Counted from the first letter of the stretch, positions 35,405-45,897 are shown. The stretch is DNA of 64,000 nucleotides from Chitinophaga sp. YR627 (GCF_900114995.1 NZ_FOUX01000002.1:558001-622000); one strand, 5' to 3'. Notes: generated from the letters alone by a model not told the origin. Numbers and translations: made by a program.

Positions 35405-38272
35405 ATGATGTCTCTTTTCAAATATATACTATCCGGAACGGTACTCTGTCTTTCCTTACAGGTACAGGCACAGATCTTCAGCAAGGGAAAAGACGCCGAT
35501 GAACTATACAATGAAGCAGTAAAGGAAACGAAACTGAATCATTATCAGAAAGCGATCCAGCTATCCAGAGAAGCGCTGGAGAAAAGACCTGATTTTGTAG
35601 ATCAGCAGTTGTTACTCGGCAGACTATACATGCTGACGGGTAATGCAGACCTCGCGAGAAAATATGTGAAACAGGTGCTGGCCAAAGACCCGATGTATAA
35701 AGATGCATACCTGTATGCCGTCAATATTGAACTGGGTGCAAAGAAATATGAAGAGGCCGAATGTTATGTGGATGAAGGACTCTATCATTATCCGTCTGAC
35801 AAAGAACTGATGCTGAAAAAGCTGGGGATACTGGATGCGGCAGAGCGCTTCTTCCAGGGCGGTGTTTATGCAAATAACCTGCTGGATAAATATGCAGGTG
35901 ATACAACCGTACAACGCGCCTATACCGGGCATTACCTGTTGGCGGGACATTATTACCAGCAGCGGAACAACCAGCTCTTATCACAGGAGAACTATGAAAG
36001 AGCCCTGATGCTGGACCCTGACAATGAAGAAGCCAAAGCAGCCATCAATAGCATGTATGTAAGAAGTGGCAGCTATACCAAAGCGATTGAGCAGGTAAAT
36101 GCAGCCCTGGCAGCCAACCCGGGTTCCTATGACCTGATGATGCGTAAACTGGGATTACTTCAGGATATGCATGACTATGCGGGCGCTATCGATCAGCTGC
36201 AACAGATACTAAAACGCTGGCCAGCTGATGCAAAAGCACGTAGTACCGAAACAGCTTTACGTATGGAAGCTGCTGCCTGGTATTCCAATACAGACCCTTT
36301 CCTGTTATATGCAGGTATCGCAGAAAAGAATCCCGGGAACAGGGAAGCGCTGGATAAGGTGATCGGTATGAGTATGTCCCGTGGCGCTTACCGGGAGGCA
36401 CTGGCCTGGATCAACCGCGGACTGAAAACCAATCCGAATGACCAGCGCCTGTTATCGCTTAAACTGGATGTACTGGAAAGCGATCGTAAATTCACAGAAG
36501 CAGCCCTTCTGGCCGAGAGATTACGTTATAACAGTGCAGGTTCAGCCGATCAGAGAAGTCGTTATACCAGCCTTAAAATAGCCAGTGGACGTGATTATCT
36601 GTCACAGCAGCAATATGACCTGGCATTGGCCGAATTTGATAAAGCCCTGCAGACCGATCCCCGTGATACAACTGCCATGGATCTGATGGCCAATACCTAT
36701 ATCAATCAGAAAGATCATATACACGCACTGGAAGTATTAGACAAAGCACTGGCGGTTTATCCCAATAACAGCAGGTTCCTGCTGAAAAAGTCAAGCGTAC
36801 TCTCAGAAACAGGTCAATATGATGAAGCAGCTGATATCGCTGCCCAACTCTTAAATCAGCATCCCCAGGATGCTAAATACAGCGCCAATCTGGTAGACCT
36901 GCGCCTGACAGCTGGCCGTAAACTGATGCAGGCAGAAGAGTACGATATGGCAGCCGGTGAATTCAGGGCCGTACTGGCACAATCGCCTAACAATATTGAA
37001 GCACTCAATTACCTGATCAACCTGGAAACAGCGGTTGGACAGTCCGACAGCGCACTTGTCTATGCAGATCAGGCTTTACAATATTATCCGGATAATAAGG
37101 ACCTGTTACTAAAGAAAGCAGGTATTCTGACCGATATGCAGCGGTACAGCGAAGCAAATGCTATTTCCTATCAGCTGATGCAACGCTATCCTTTCACGAT
37201 TAAATATCGTACTGCTTATACCGACGGACTCATTGCAGAAGGCAATACCTATCAGCGGAATAATGCACCGGATAGTGCACTGGCTTTATACAGACAGGTA
37301 CTCAACATCAACAGAAAAGATTCTCTCGCATTACAATACAGCATCAATCTGCTGAATGGTAAACAATCATATGACAGTGCACTGGCCTATGCGAACCAGG
37401 GTATCCGTTATTACCCAAACAATGAGTCGTTCATACAAAAGAGAGCCGTTACGCTGGAGAACAAAAAAATGTATACAGAAGCGGCATTAGCAGCAGATTC
37501 AGTTGTAAAACTGAATGGCAATCCTGTCAATGTGGATTATGCAGATTATCTGCACAGCAAAACAATGAAGAACCAGTTTGGGATGTTCTTCCTGCATTCC
37601 AGCTACGACTACCAGGATACAAAGTATAACATCGCCACGCTGGAATACCGTCATTTCTTCAAACGTGGTTCTTATGCCGCACGTCTGAACTATGCCGGCC
37701 GTCAGCAGGGAACAGGCTTACAGGGAGAAGCGGAATTATATTATACGCATAATCCGAAACTGTATTCTTATGCACTGGCGACCTATTCAAACGAGGTGGT
37801 ATTCCCAAGAACAAGATTGGCCTATTCGATCTTCAAAACGTTTAAACATGATATTGAAGGCGAACTGGGTGTGCGTTATCTGAATGCGGACAGTTCCAAC
37901 AGTATTTCCGGCGTTGCTTCCATCGCGAAGACCTGGAAGGATTTCTGGGTGAATTTCAGGGCTTATTTCATCAGCGACTCTCCGGAATTCTATACTTCCT
38001 ATAACCTGACCACGCGTTATTATATGAACCGTCAGCAGGATTATATCTCATTCACAGCGGGTCTTGGTACTTCTCCGGATGACCGCAGCCGTCTGATACA
38101 ATTCCCTAAACTGGCAGGATTGTTGACCCGTAGTGTGGGAGCAGGTTACCAGAAAACATTTAAATACCGTACTACCGCAGGCATATTCGGTACATGGATC
38201 AACCAGAAAGTGACCAATACCGATTTTCAGAACCAGTACGACATCTATATAACCCTGCAACGTAAATTCTAA
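35405..38272 (+). CDS. TPR periplasmic protein fused to YaiO-type outer-membrane barrel
   Basis: The protein has 955 residues with a signal peptide (~1-22, ...SLQVQAQ). Residues ~30-715 are a long TPR solenoid (DELYNEAVKETKLNHYQKAIQLSREALEKRPDF, then many similar units). The last ~235 residues form a beta-barrel starting FGMFFLHSSYDYQDTKYNIATLEYRHFFKRGSYAARL and ending IYITLQRKF with a terminal aromatic residue, as in YaiO-family porins. TPR plus barrel is the export architecture of PgaA, BcsC and AlgK/AlgE, so it probably carries the polymer across periplasm and outer membrane. Confidence 0.87.
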   Translation: MMSLFKYILSGTVLCLSLQVQAQIFSKGKDADELYNEAVKETKLNHYQKAIQLSREALEKRPDFVDQQLLLGRLYMLTGNADLARKYVKQVLAKDPMYKDAYLYAVNIELGAKKYEEAECYVDEGLYHYPSDKELMLKKLGILDAAERFFQGGVYANNLLDKYAGDTTVQRAYTGHYLLAGHYYQQRNNQLLSQENYERALMLDPDNEEAKAAINSMYVRSGSYTKAIEQVNAALAANPGSYDLMMRKLGLLQDMHDYAGAIDQLQQILKRWPADAKARSTETALRMEAAAWYSNTDPFLLYAGIAEKNPGNREALDKVIGMSMSRGAYREALAWINRGLKTNPNDQRLLSLKLDVLESDRKFTEAALLAERLRYNSAGSADQRSRYTSLKIASGRDYLSQQQYDLALAEFDKALQTDPRDTTAMDLMANTYINQKDHIHALEVLDKALAVYPNNSRFLLKKSSVLSETGQYDEAADIAAQLLNQHPQDAKYSANLVDLRLTAGRKLMQAEEYDMAAGEFRAVLAQSPNNIEALNYLINLETAVGQSDSALVYADQALQYYPDNKDLLLKKAGILTDMQRYSEANAISYQLMQRYPFTIKYRTAYTDGLIAEGNTYQRNNAPDSALALYRQVLNINRKDSLALQYSINLLNGKQSYDSALAYANQGIRYYPNNESFIQKRAVTLENKKMYTEAALAADSVVKLNGNPVNVDYADYLHSKTMKNQFGMFFLHSSYDYQDTKYNIATLEYRHFFKRGSYAARLNYAGRQQGTGLQGEAELYYTHNPKLYSYALATYSNEVVFPRTRLAYSIFKTFKHDIEGELGVRYLNADSSNSISGVASIAKTWKDFWVNFRAYFISDSPEFYTSYNLTTRYYMNRQQDYISFTAGLGTSPDDRSRLIQFPKLAGLLTRSVGAGYQKTFKYRTTAGIFGTWINQKVTNTDFQNQYDIYITLQRKF

Positions 38273-38283
38273 TCACTTTATTC

Positions 38284-40542
38284 ATGTTCAGGATGATGCA
38301 CAGCCTACTGCTTATTATGACGCTGCTGACCTATAATAGTTGTCAGTCCTCTAAAGAGAATATCAATCTGGTGTCAGCTGGCAGTTCAAAATATGTCATT
38401 GTCCTGCCGGATGAAGCGACCAGACATGAAACGAAAGCCGCTACCCTGCTACAGGATTATATCAAACGCCTGTCAGGTGCTTCGTTGCAGATCATCTCAG
38501 AAAAAGCGCACAAAAACCAGCCAGGCATCTTTATAGGTAATACTTATTATGCCATTGCTCTTTACCCGGAGAAAGTAAAAGGAGAAGGTTTCCTGATCGT
38601 CACCAACAAACAGGATGTATGTATTAAGGGTGGTACCGGCAAAGGTATTTTGTACGGGGTCTATACTTTACTGGAGAACTATTTCGGTTGCCGGAAATAT
38701 GCAGACATACCTGTCACTGTACCTGTATCTAAACACCTGCAGTTACCGCAGCAATTGAGAGATAAACAGACGCCCGCCTTTCTGTACCGGGAAACCTACT
38801 ACCCTGCCGCATTCGATGATGAATACCTGGAATGGCACAAACTCCACCGCTTTGAAGATCTGTGGGGGCTATGGGGACATTCTTTCTTTAAAATACTACC
38901 ACCAAAGAACTATTTCGCTACACATCCTGAGTACTACGCGCTTGTCAATGGAAAACGACAGGCCAGTCAGCTTTGTCTGAGTAATGAAGGTGTTTATACC
39001 TTCATGGCAGACTATTTCCGTAAGGCCATCGCTGATAATCCGGATGCCATGTACTGGTCTATTGCACCCGAAGATGGGGGAGGTTTCTGTACCTGTGATG
39101 AATGTAGCAAGGTCAATGCAGCAGAGGGTGGTCCGCAGGGTACACTGATTCGTTTCATCAACCGTATCGCAGCACTCTTTCCGCAACAACAGTTTACAAC
39201 ACTTGCTTATCAGTATACCGCGCATCCACCTTTAAAAACAAAGCCGGCAGGCAATGTATACATCATGCTTAGCAGTATCGATGCATATCGTCAGGAACCA
39301 TTGAGCAGTATTCCTTCTGCCGCAGCTTTCAGAAGAGACCTGGATGGATGGGGCGCTGTGACGGATCATATTTTCCTGTGGGATTATACCACACAGTTCA
39401 CTAACTACCTGGCGCCTTTTCCTGACTATAACAACCAGCAGGCAAATCTGCAATACCTCGCGGCGCATAAGGTACAGGGTGTCTTTTCTCAGGGCAGTGG
39501 CGATACATATAGCGATATGGCCGCCTATAACAGTTATCTGCAGGCTAAATTACTGTGGAACCCCGGCCTGACAACAGAAGAGATCACCAGTGATTTTCTT
39601 AACGGTTATTATGGCAAAGCAGGGCCATTTATCGCACAATATCTCCAGGCCCTGACAACCACGCTGCACAATACCAAAACGCAACTGGATATCTACGGCA
39701 ATCCTGTTAATAACTACAAAAATTATCTGTCCCCGGAAGCGATCGATCAGTATTCTTCCTTATTGGATAAGGCGGAAAAAGCAGTGGAAGGAAATGATCC
39801 ATTACTGGCAAGAGTATACAACACGCGGCTGCCGCTGGAATATACGGTGCTGCAACAATCCCGTTTTTTCGGCACAGAGAAATTCGGTTATCTTATTCCC
39901 GAAGGAAATGGTTTCACTGTCAATCCACGCTGGCCGGAACGTGTAAAGAAATTCGTTGCGCAGTGCAAACTGGCGGGCGTAAAAGAACTCTCTGAAGGCG
40001 GCAGCAATGCAGATGCCTATCAACAGGAATGGGAGCAGATCTTCTCCCGCAAATGGATCAATAGTCTGGCATTCCACGGAAAAGTGATCCTTGTAAATCC
40101 CTGGGCAGAAGATTATCCTGCGAAAAGAGAACAGACATTGACAGATGGATTACAGGGTGATAAGGACTTCAGCATCAACTGGCTGTTTATCTATGGTAAA
40201 GACCTGATAGCCACCGTTGATATGGGTACTGAACAGACAGTCAAAGAGATACAGATGAATTTCCTGCAGGATGCACGTCATTATATTTTTAATCCCACTG
40301 ATATTGTTATAGAAACTTCTGTGGATGGAACGAACTTCACCCCTGCTGGTAAACAGCCAGGCAACCCTCTTACCGCAGAAGAATATGATGCAAAGGTCAA
40401 TACTTACCGTTTCTCACTACCTAATGTAAAAGCCCGTTATATAAGGGTAACAGGCCGGTGTCTGCAAACGATCCCTGACTGGAGAGACGCTCCTATGGGC
40501 AAAAAGGCGGCTATCTGCTGCGATGAGATCTACGTATTGTAA
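38284..40542 (+). CDS. DUF4838 hydrolase-like lipoprotein with C-terminal F5/8-type domain
   Basis: The protein has 752 residues. The lipobox is YNSC (Cys20). Residues ~30-140 resemble the N-terminal domain of alpha-glucuronidases/GH20 (ETKAATLLQDYIKRLSGASLQI...GIFIGNT...GKGILYGVYTLLENYFGCRKY). The central DUF4838 region contains SIAPEDGGGFCTCDECSKVN, and the C-terminus (KDLIATVDMGTEQTVKEIQMNFL...VKARYIRVTGR) is a discoidin-type sugar-binding fold. No hydrolase activity is proven for DUF4838. It ends the operon 11 bases after the export protein, the place that PgaB, BcsZ or AlgL fill elsewhere, so it may trim or modify the polymer. Confidence 0.82.
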   Translation: MFRMMHSLLLIMTLLTYNSCQSSKENINLVSAGSSKYVIVLPDEATRHETKAATLLQDYIKRLSGASLQIISEKAHKNQPGIFIGNTYYAIALYPEKVKGEGFLIVTNKQDVCIKGGTGKGILYGVYTLLENYFGCRKYADIPVTVPVSKHLQLPQQLRDKQTPAFLYRETYYPAAFDDEYLEWHKLHRFEDLWGLWGHSFFKILPPKNYFATHPEYYALVNGKRQASQLCLSNEGVYTFMADYFRKAIADNPDAMYWSIAPEDGGGFCTCDECSKVNAAEGGPQGTLIRFINRIAALFPQQQFTTLAYQYTAHPPLKTKPAGNVYIMLSSIDAYRQEPLSSIPSAAAFRRDLDGWGAVTDHIFLWDYTTQFTNYLAPFPDYNNQQANLQYLAAHKVQGVFSQGSGDTYSDMAAYNSYLQAKLLWNPGLTTEEITSDFLNGYYGKAGPFIAQYLQALTTTLHNTKTQLDIYGNPVNNYKNYLSPEAIDQYSSLLDKAEKAVEGNDPLLARVYNTRLPLEYTVLQQSRFFGTEKFGYLIPEGNGFTVNPRWPERVKKFVAQCKLAGVKELSEGGSNADAYQQEWEQIFSRKWINSLAFHGKVILVNPWAEDYPAKREQTLTDGLQGDKDFSINWLFIYGKDLIATVDMGTEQTVKEIQMNFLQDARHYIFNPTDIVIETSVDGTNFTPAGKQPGNPLTAEEYDAKVNTYRFSLPNVKARYIRVTGRCLQTIPDWRDAPMGKKAAICCDEIYVL

Positions 40543-40902
40543 CGGAGGGATAATAAGCGCCCGATCAGCTGTTTTTAAAAGATTTCCCCTGAAAATTTCC
40601 ATTGTTGCATTCCTATTTATATATTTGTCTACAAATTCACTAGACTAATAGCATTCTGTTGCCTATCATTGACGTGAGCCACCAGCATGTCGATTCCGCG
40701 AGCAACAGGGATGCGTATCAACCTGTAGTATGCAGTCTGTTGAATGCATGACTATTTAGATGAAACAACAGCTTTTCAATCTCGCGGATTAACTTAATTA
40801 CATACTGTAAGTCTGTAGCATAAGAGTCACCTGTATGCTGTGCTATCTGCATGTCTGTACCCAAAACACGTTTGAATTACTATCACCTAATATGTTTTAA
40901 TT
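40543..40902 (+). promoter_or_regulatory. Long leader with three short hairpins before the TonB-dependent receptor
   Basis: This 360-base gap has no coding frame. CTGTTGC (40656-40662) pairs with GCAACAG (40702-40708) and encloses a second stem GACGTG/CATGTC (40671-40676 and 40686-40691); a separate hairpin TGCGTA/TATGCA follows (40712-40717 and 40729-40734). A cis-acting RNA is possible. The cobalamin B12-box and the TPP CTGAGA motif were looked for and not found. No clear terminator of the EPS operon is seen. Confidence 0.35.
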
Positions 40903-43458
40903 ATGCGAAAATCATTACTCTTCCTTATGCCAATTTTACTTTTGGCCGGCACAGCATTTTCCCAGGATGCTGTTGTAGGCGTGATAAAAAATGGTGAGGG
41001 GACATCAGTTGTGGGGGCAACTGTGGTAATCAAGGGCACCAATGTTCACGCTATTGCAGATACAAGCGGACGATTCAGCATTCCATTGCGGAGGGCATTT
41101 CCATTTACCCTGTTAATCAGTTCCCTGGGATATAAACTGGAGGAGGTAAAACTAACCAGTCTTCCAACAAGCCCGCTGGCTATTACCTTATCCAGCGATA
41201 ACAGTCTGTCGGAAGTCGTGATCTCCTCCCGCCGGCGTCTGGAAACCGCACAACAGGTACCTATTCCGATCTCCGTAATCAGCGGATCGCTGGTAGCAGA
41301 TGCCGGTGCATTTAATGTTAACCGCCTGAAAGAGATTGTACCTACCGTACAATTATATTCCTCCAATCCCCGGAATACGACACTGAACATCCGTGGTGTC
41401 GGATCTACTTTCGGTCTGACGAACGATGGTATTGACCCGGGTGTCGGCTTCTATGTAGATGGGGTGTATTATGCCCGTCCGGCAGCGACTACACTTGACT
41501 TTATTGACATAGAGCAGGTGGAGGTATTACGCGGACCACAGGGTACGCTCTTCGGTAAAAACACTACCGCAGGCGCCTTCAATATCACCACAAGACAGCC
41601 CAGCTTTACTCCGGAAGCTAATTTCGAAGTAAGCTATGGTAACTATGGATATATTCAGGCAAAAGCAGCCGTATCAGGACCGCTCAGTAAGAAATTTGCC
41701 GCCCGCGTATCCTTCTCCGGTACGCAGCGCGATGGTACGCTCTATAATGTGGTAACACAAAAACACATCAATGATCTTAATAACCTGGGCTTACGCGGAC
41801 AGCTGTTGTATACGCCATCAGACAAGGTGAAGATCACCCTGACTGCGGACAATTCCGAGCAGCATCCGGAAGGTTATGCACAGGTAGTAGCAGGTGTGGC
41901 GCCAACCTTACGACCTGCCTACAGACAGTTCAAACAGATCATTGCTGACCTGAATTATAAACTGCCCAGCGAGAATCCGTTCGACCGGCTGGTAGACCAT
42001 AATACCCCATGGCGCTCTGGTAATGAACTGGGCGGCGTTTCCCTGAATGTAGACGCCAAAATAGGCGGTGGTACACTGACGTCTACTACTGCCTGGCGTT
42101 ACTGGAACTGGGATCCATCCAATGACAGGGATTTTACCGGTCTGGCGGTATTACAGTTATCACAGGCGACTTCCAAACATAAGCAATGGACACAGGAGGT
42201 ACGCTATGCCGGTGATCTGACTTCCCGCCTGAGCGGTGTGATAGGTGTATTTGGCATCTGGCAGGACCTGAAAACAGATCCGGCGCATATTGAAGAATCA
42301 GGCGATGCGCAGTGGCGTTTCTCTCAAAGTTCCACCAGCGAATTATGGGCTACACCAGGTTTATTTGATGGTTATGGTATAAAAACGGTATCCCGTCTGA
42401 AGACTTTCGGCGGCGCTGTATTCGGTCAGTTAGACTGGGCCATCACCGATCAGATACATGTATTGCCTGGTCTGCGCTACAACTACGACAAGAAAAAAGT
42501 AGACTACGACCGTAAGACATATGGCGGTTTACAAACAGACGATCCAGATCTGATCGCACTGAAAAACATTGTATATACCAATCAGACCTTTAATGCGGAT
42601 GTAGATGAAAGCAATGTCTCCGGTCAGCTGACACTTGCTTATAAACCAACTAAAGCCATCAACGCATTTGCGACCTATTCCACCAGTTATAAACCAATCG
42701 GTGTGAATCTTGGAGGTTTACCTACCTCGGGCGGTAAAGTCATGACTGAACTGGCGAGGATCAATCCTGAATCTGTAAAACACTTTGAAATCGGCGTTAA
42801 AACATCTCCGGGCAAGAATGCCACGGCGAATATCGTCTACCACAGAACAGATATCAAAGACTATCAGACGCAGGTACAGACCGCAGAAGTGGGTGTAAAC
42901 CGTGGTTATCTGGCCAATGCTGAAAAAGTAAGGGTGCAGGGCGTGGAACTGGATGCGAGTCTGCGGATACACAGTGCTGTGTCCCTGTATGGCTCCCTGG
43001 CCTATACAGATGGTAAATATGTTTCTTTTAAGAACGCACCGGTACCATTGGAGGAAACAGGTGGATCAGCTGCTTTTAAAGATATTTCAGGCGGAGAATT
43101 GCCAGGTATTTCAAAGTGGGCAGGTTCTATCGGTGGAGAGATCGTTTCTAATCCGGGTATCATCCTGGGACAGAATGCCCGCTTTTTTGTGGGCGCAGAT
43201 GCCTATTTCCGCTCTTCTTTCTCTTCCAGTCCGTCACCATCCAAATACCTGAATATTGACGGTTATACCCTGTTCAATGCCCGTGCAGGTTTTCGTGCGC
43301 TGAACGGACTGACTGTTTTTGTATGGGGACGTAATCTGCTGAATAAGGACTACTTCGAGCAGTTACTGCCAGCGGCGGGTAATGCGGGTCATTATGCGGC
43401 TGTATTGGGTGATCCACGCACCTATGGCGTGACAATCCGTTATTCTTATCATCAGTAA
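40903..43458 (+). CDS. TonB-dependent outer-membrane receptor
   Basis: The protein has 851 residues. After a signal peptide (~1-20) comes a carboxypeptidase-like domain (~24-92, GVIKNGEGTSVVGATVVIKGTNVHAIADTSGRFSIPL), a plug (~110-235: PISVISGSLVADAGAFNVNRLKEIVPTVQ, NIRGVG, VEVLRGPQGTLFGKNTTAGAFNITTRQP) and a beta-barrel ending YGVTIRYSYHQ. The short form without SusD or STN fits a siderophore, sucrose or aromatic-type receptor rather than SusC. There is no enzyme or inner-membrane transporter in its own transcript to reveal the ligand; the convergent neighbour is an arabinofuranosidase. Confidence 0.92.
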   Translation: MRKSLLFLMPILLLAGTAFSQDAVVGVIKNGEGTSVVGATVVIKGTNVHAIADTSGRFSIPLRRAFPFTLLISSLGYKLEEVKLTSLPTSPLAITLSSDNSLSEVVISSRRRLETAQQVPIPISVISGSLVADAGAFNVNRLKEIVPTVQLYSSNPRNTTLNIRGVGSTFGLTNDGIDPGVGFYVDGVYYARPAATTLDFIDIEQVEVLRGPQGTLFGKNTTAGAFNITTRQPSFTPEANFEVSYGNYGYIQAKAAVSGPLSKKFAARVSFSGTQRDGTLYNVVTQKHINDLNNLGLRGQLLYTPSDKVKITLTADNSEQHPEGYAQVVAGVAPTLRPAYRQFKQIIADLNYKLPSENPFDRLVDHNTPWRSGNELGGVSLNVDAKIGGGTLTSTTAWRYWNWDPSNDRDFTGLAVLQLSQATSKHKQWTQEVRYAGDLTSRLSGVIGVFGIWQDLKTDPAHIEESGDAQWRFSQSSTSELWATPGLFDGYGIKTVSRLKTFGGAVFGQLDWAITDQIHVLPGLRYNYDKKKVDYDRKTYGGLQTDDPDLIALKNIVYTNQTFNADVDESNVSGQLTLAYKPTKAINAFATYSTSYKPIGVNLGGLPTSGGKVMTELARINPESVKHFEIGVKTSPGKNATANIVYHRTDIKDYQTQVQTAEVGVNRGYLANAEKVRVQGVELDASLRIHSAVSLYGSLAYTDGKYVSFKNAPVPLEETGGSAAFKDISGGELPGISKWAGSIGGEIVSNPGIILGQNARFFVGADAYFRSSFSSSPSPSKYLNIDGYTLFNARAGFRALNGLTVFVWGRNLLNKDYFEQLLPAAGNAGHYAAVLGDPRTYGVTIRYSYHQ

Positions 43459-43481
43459 TACTATCTGGTCAATTACCTATC

Positions 43482-43526
43482 ATAAAAGAGAGGCTGTCCG
43501 CATTCCGCGAACAGCCTCTCTTGTTC
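43482..43526. terminator. Bidirectional terminator between the receptor and GH51 genes
   Basis: AAGAGAGGCTGT (43486-43497) and ACAGCCTCTCTT (43511-43522) are perfect 12-base arms around 13 bases. The minus side runs into TTTTAT and the plus side into TTGTTCTCT. Confidence 0.85.
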
Positions 43527-43561
43527 TCTGTGCTACCCTCCAGGGTAATATCTATACCGCT

Positions 43562-45100
43562 TTATTTCAGTTCCAGTACTACGACAGAAGCAGGTGGCAA
43601 TTCAGCTACCAGCTGGTCACCCTGTTTCTTTGCGCCGTTGAACTTCTCAATGTGGATCTTGTTTGGCTGATCGAATGTATTCACATCGGTCACTTTGCCG
43701 GAAGTTACGATCTGACCACTTACTGTTTTCCACTTCACATCCTGTAAACTGGTAGATACGGTGATCTTCTGAGTAGGATTCAGGTTTACCAGTGAGATAT
43801 GTACAACACCTGTTGAGTCCTGTGAAGCAGATACATTCACAGCAGGGATCTGTTCGTTGCCGGAAGTATATGCAGGACTGTTCAGCTGAACAGGCAGGTA
43901 TTGCGCATCATGATGTACTTTATACAGGTCAAATATGTGGTAGGTAGGTGTCAGCAGCATTTTCTCCTTATCCGTCAGTATCAGTGCCTGTAATACGTTG
44001 ACGGTCTGTGCCAGTTCTGCCATTCTCACACGGTCGCTATGGTTGTTGAAAATATTGAGTGTGGTACCGGCAATCAGTGCATCGCGCAGACTGTTCTGCT
44101 GGTATAAGAAGCCCGGATTTGTACCAGGTTCCACATTCGTCCAGATCCCCCATTCATCTACCACCAGGGCTACACGTTTTTTAGGATCATACTTATCCAT
44201 GATCGCCGAATGTTTGATCACGAGTGAATCCATTGCCAGGCATTTCTTCATAGTGGTGAAGTATTCCTGTTCGCTAAAACTGGTGGCAGAGCCTTTATTG
44301 TTCCAGGTTAGTGGTACAGTATAATAATGCAGACTAACACCCCACATCTGATGCAAAGGCACCTGTTTCATGATGGTTTCTGTCCAGTTAAAGTCGTAGT
44401 CGTTTGCACCACTGACGATCTTTTTTAATGGAGCGCCGGGATAGTTACGCGCATAAGTGGCGTATCTTTTATACTGGTCTGCATAAAAGGCAGGTGTCAT
44501 ATTACCACCACAACCCCAGCTTTCATTCCCTACGCCCCAGAAGCTTACTTTCCAGGGAGCTGCATGACCATTCTGTTTACGGATGGCGCTCATCGGACTG
44601 ATACCATCGAAGTTGAGGTATTCCACCCATTTGGCCATTTCTTCTACGGTACCGCTACCTACGTTTGCGGAAACATAGGGTTCACATCCCAGGAGTTCAC
44701 AGAGCTCCAGAAATTCGTGCGTACCAAAGCTATTGTCTTCTGTTACACCACCCCAGTTGGTATTCACCATTTTCGGACGTTGTTCTCTTGGACCGATACC
44801 ATCGCGCCAGTGATATTCATCTGCGAAGCAACCACCCGGCCAGCGAAGGTTGGGAATATGGATCTTCTTCAGTGCATCTACAACGTCGAGGCGGATGCGG
44901 TCTTTCTTTTGTACGTTCAATGCGGGATCAACCCAGAAACCATCATAGATACAGCGGCCGAGATGTTCAGAGAAATGTCCGTAAATATGACGGCTGATGG
45001 TATGATCTGATTTAGGCTGAATAACCAGACTTGCAGTGTTTTGTGCCTGTGCTGCGAATGCACACAGCAGTAATAACAGGAAGGACAACTTGCTCTTCAT
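43562..45100 (-). CDS. GH51 alpha-L-arabinofuranosidase
   Basis: The protein has 512 residues and a signal peptide (~1-20, ...FAAQAQ), so it is exported. [19 protein letters not shown] and [26 protein letters not shown] are classic GH51. The acid/base is Glu193 ([13 protein letters not shown]) and the nucleophile Glu316 (LVVDEWGIW). After the TIM barrel a beta-sandwich closes the protein ([27 protein letters not shown]). It releases arabinofuranose from arabinoxylan or arabinan side chains. It is monocistronic and convergent with the TonB-dependent receptor, sharing its terminator. Confidence 0.95.
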   Translation of the reverse strand: MKSKLSFLLLLLCAFAAQAQNTASLVIQPKSDHTISRHIYGHFSEHLGRCIYDGFWVDPALNVQKKDRIRLDVVDALKKIHIPNLRWPGGCFADEYHWRDGIGPREQRPKMVNTNWGGVTEDNSFGTHEFLELCELLGCEPYVSANVGSGTVEEMAKWVEYLNFDGISPMSAIRKQNGHAAPWKVSFWGVGNESWGCGGNMTPAFYADQYKRYATYARNYPGAPLKKIVSGANDYDFNWTETIMKQVPLHQMWGVSLHYYTVPLTWNNKGSATSFSEQEYFTTMKKCLAMDSLVIKHSAIMDKYDPKKRVALVVDEWGIWTNVEPGTNPGFLYQQNSLRDALIAGTTLNIFNNHSDRVRMAELAQTVNVLQALILTDKEKMLLTPTYHIFDLYKVHHDAQYLPVQLNSPAYTSGNEQIPAVNVSASQDSTGVVHISLVNLNPTQKITVSTSLQDVKWKTVSGQIVTSGKVTDVNTFDQPNKIHIEKFNGAKKQGDQLVAELPPASVVVLELK

Positions 45101-45502
45101 AATTTAGAATTTATGTACAATTGACTTAGGCAGATCTTTTGTGAAGACGTGGAATGGTTGCTAAGATAGAGAAAATAAATGTCAATCATACAACTATTTT
45201 ATTCTCTTAAATAAGGTCTTGTCGGGGCTTAAAAGGAAGCATCAGCACTAAGGATAAACATGATATATTTATATTGATCAACCGGGTGAGATAGTCTGAT
45301 AAAGCATTGATATTTTCCCTATCCGGTATACGAAAACGTTGTCATGTTATAAAAAATACAACAAAAGACAATATCCCTGACTCCGTCATACATACGCTAC
45401 AAAACACCTTGCTGCAAAGCATTCCAGCGGACAAAAGAACAAACAGTGCGATAATCAGTCCGATATATATTGCATATTTTTCTGAAAAAACTGCACAAAT
45501 AT
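45101..45502. other. Gene-free spacer upstream of the tRNA-Gly locus
   Basis: About 400 AT-rich bases separate the GH51 start from the tRNA promoter. A 96-codon hydrophobic minus-strand frame (45342-45632) runs antisense through the tRNA promoter and leader and is not credible. No terminator or strong dyad is seen. Confidence 0.5.
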
Positions 45503-45532
45503 TTTGTGATTTCAAACAATGTTGTACATTTG
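45503..45532 (+). promoter_or_regulatory. Promoter of the tRNA-Gly pair
   Basis: TTTG (45503-45506), an 18-base spacer and TACATTTG (45525-45532) match the Bacteroidota consensus exactly. Transcription would start near 45539, leaving a 5' leader of about 95 bases before the first tRNA. Confidence 0.8.
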
Positions 45533-45634
45533 CAATCCCAATCGCGAACAACGCGAACGGAAAACGAAAAAAGTTCTTAATAAGACGATCAGTTTTAAGT
45601 AAGCAATTTGCCACATAAAATTGATTTTTCACCT

Positions 45635-45707
<73 letters not shown>

Positions 45708-45782
45708 CTCTGTTATAAAAGTTCTTACAAATAGAGATCAGTTCAGGTAGTCATTCACTACATTCAATTGATTCTTTTACCC

Positions 45783-45855
<73 letters not shown>

Positions 45856-45865
45856 CTCTGTTAAA

Positions 45866-45897
45866 AGTCCTGGTGTTATACATCAGGATTTTTTTTA
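45866..45897 (+). terminator. Rho-independent terminator of the tRNA-Gly transcript
   Basis: AGTCCTGGTG (45866-45875) pairs with CATCAGGATT (45881-45890) with two G-U pairs around TTATA, followed by a run of T. Confidence 0.88.

Noticed and set aside
40543..40902. Cobalamin or TPP riboswitch before the TonB-dependent receptor
   Set aside because: The characteristic B12-box and CTGAGA motifs are not present.
45342..45632. 96-codon hydrophobic minus-strand frame
   Set aside because: It runs antisense through the consensus tRNA-Gly promoter and leader, with odd composition and no resemblance to a protein.
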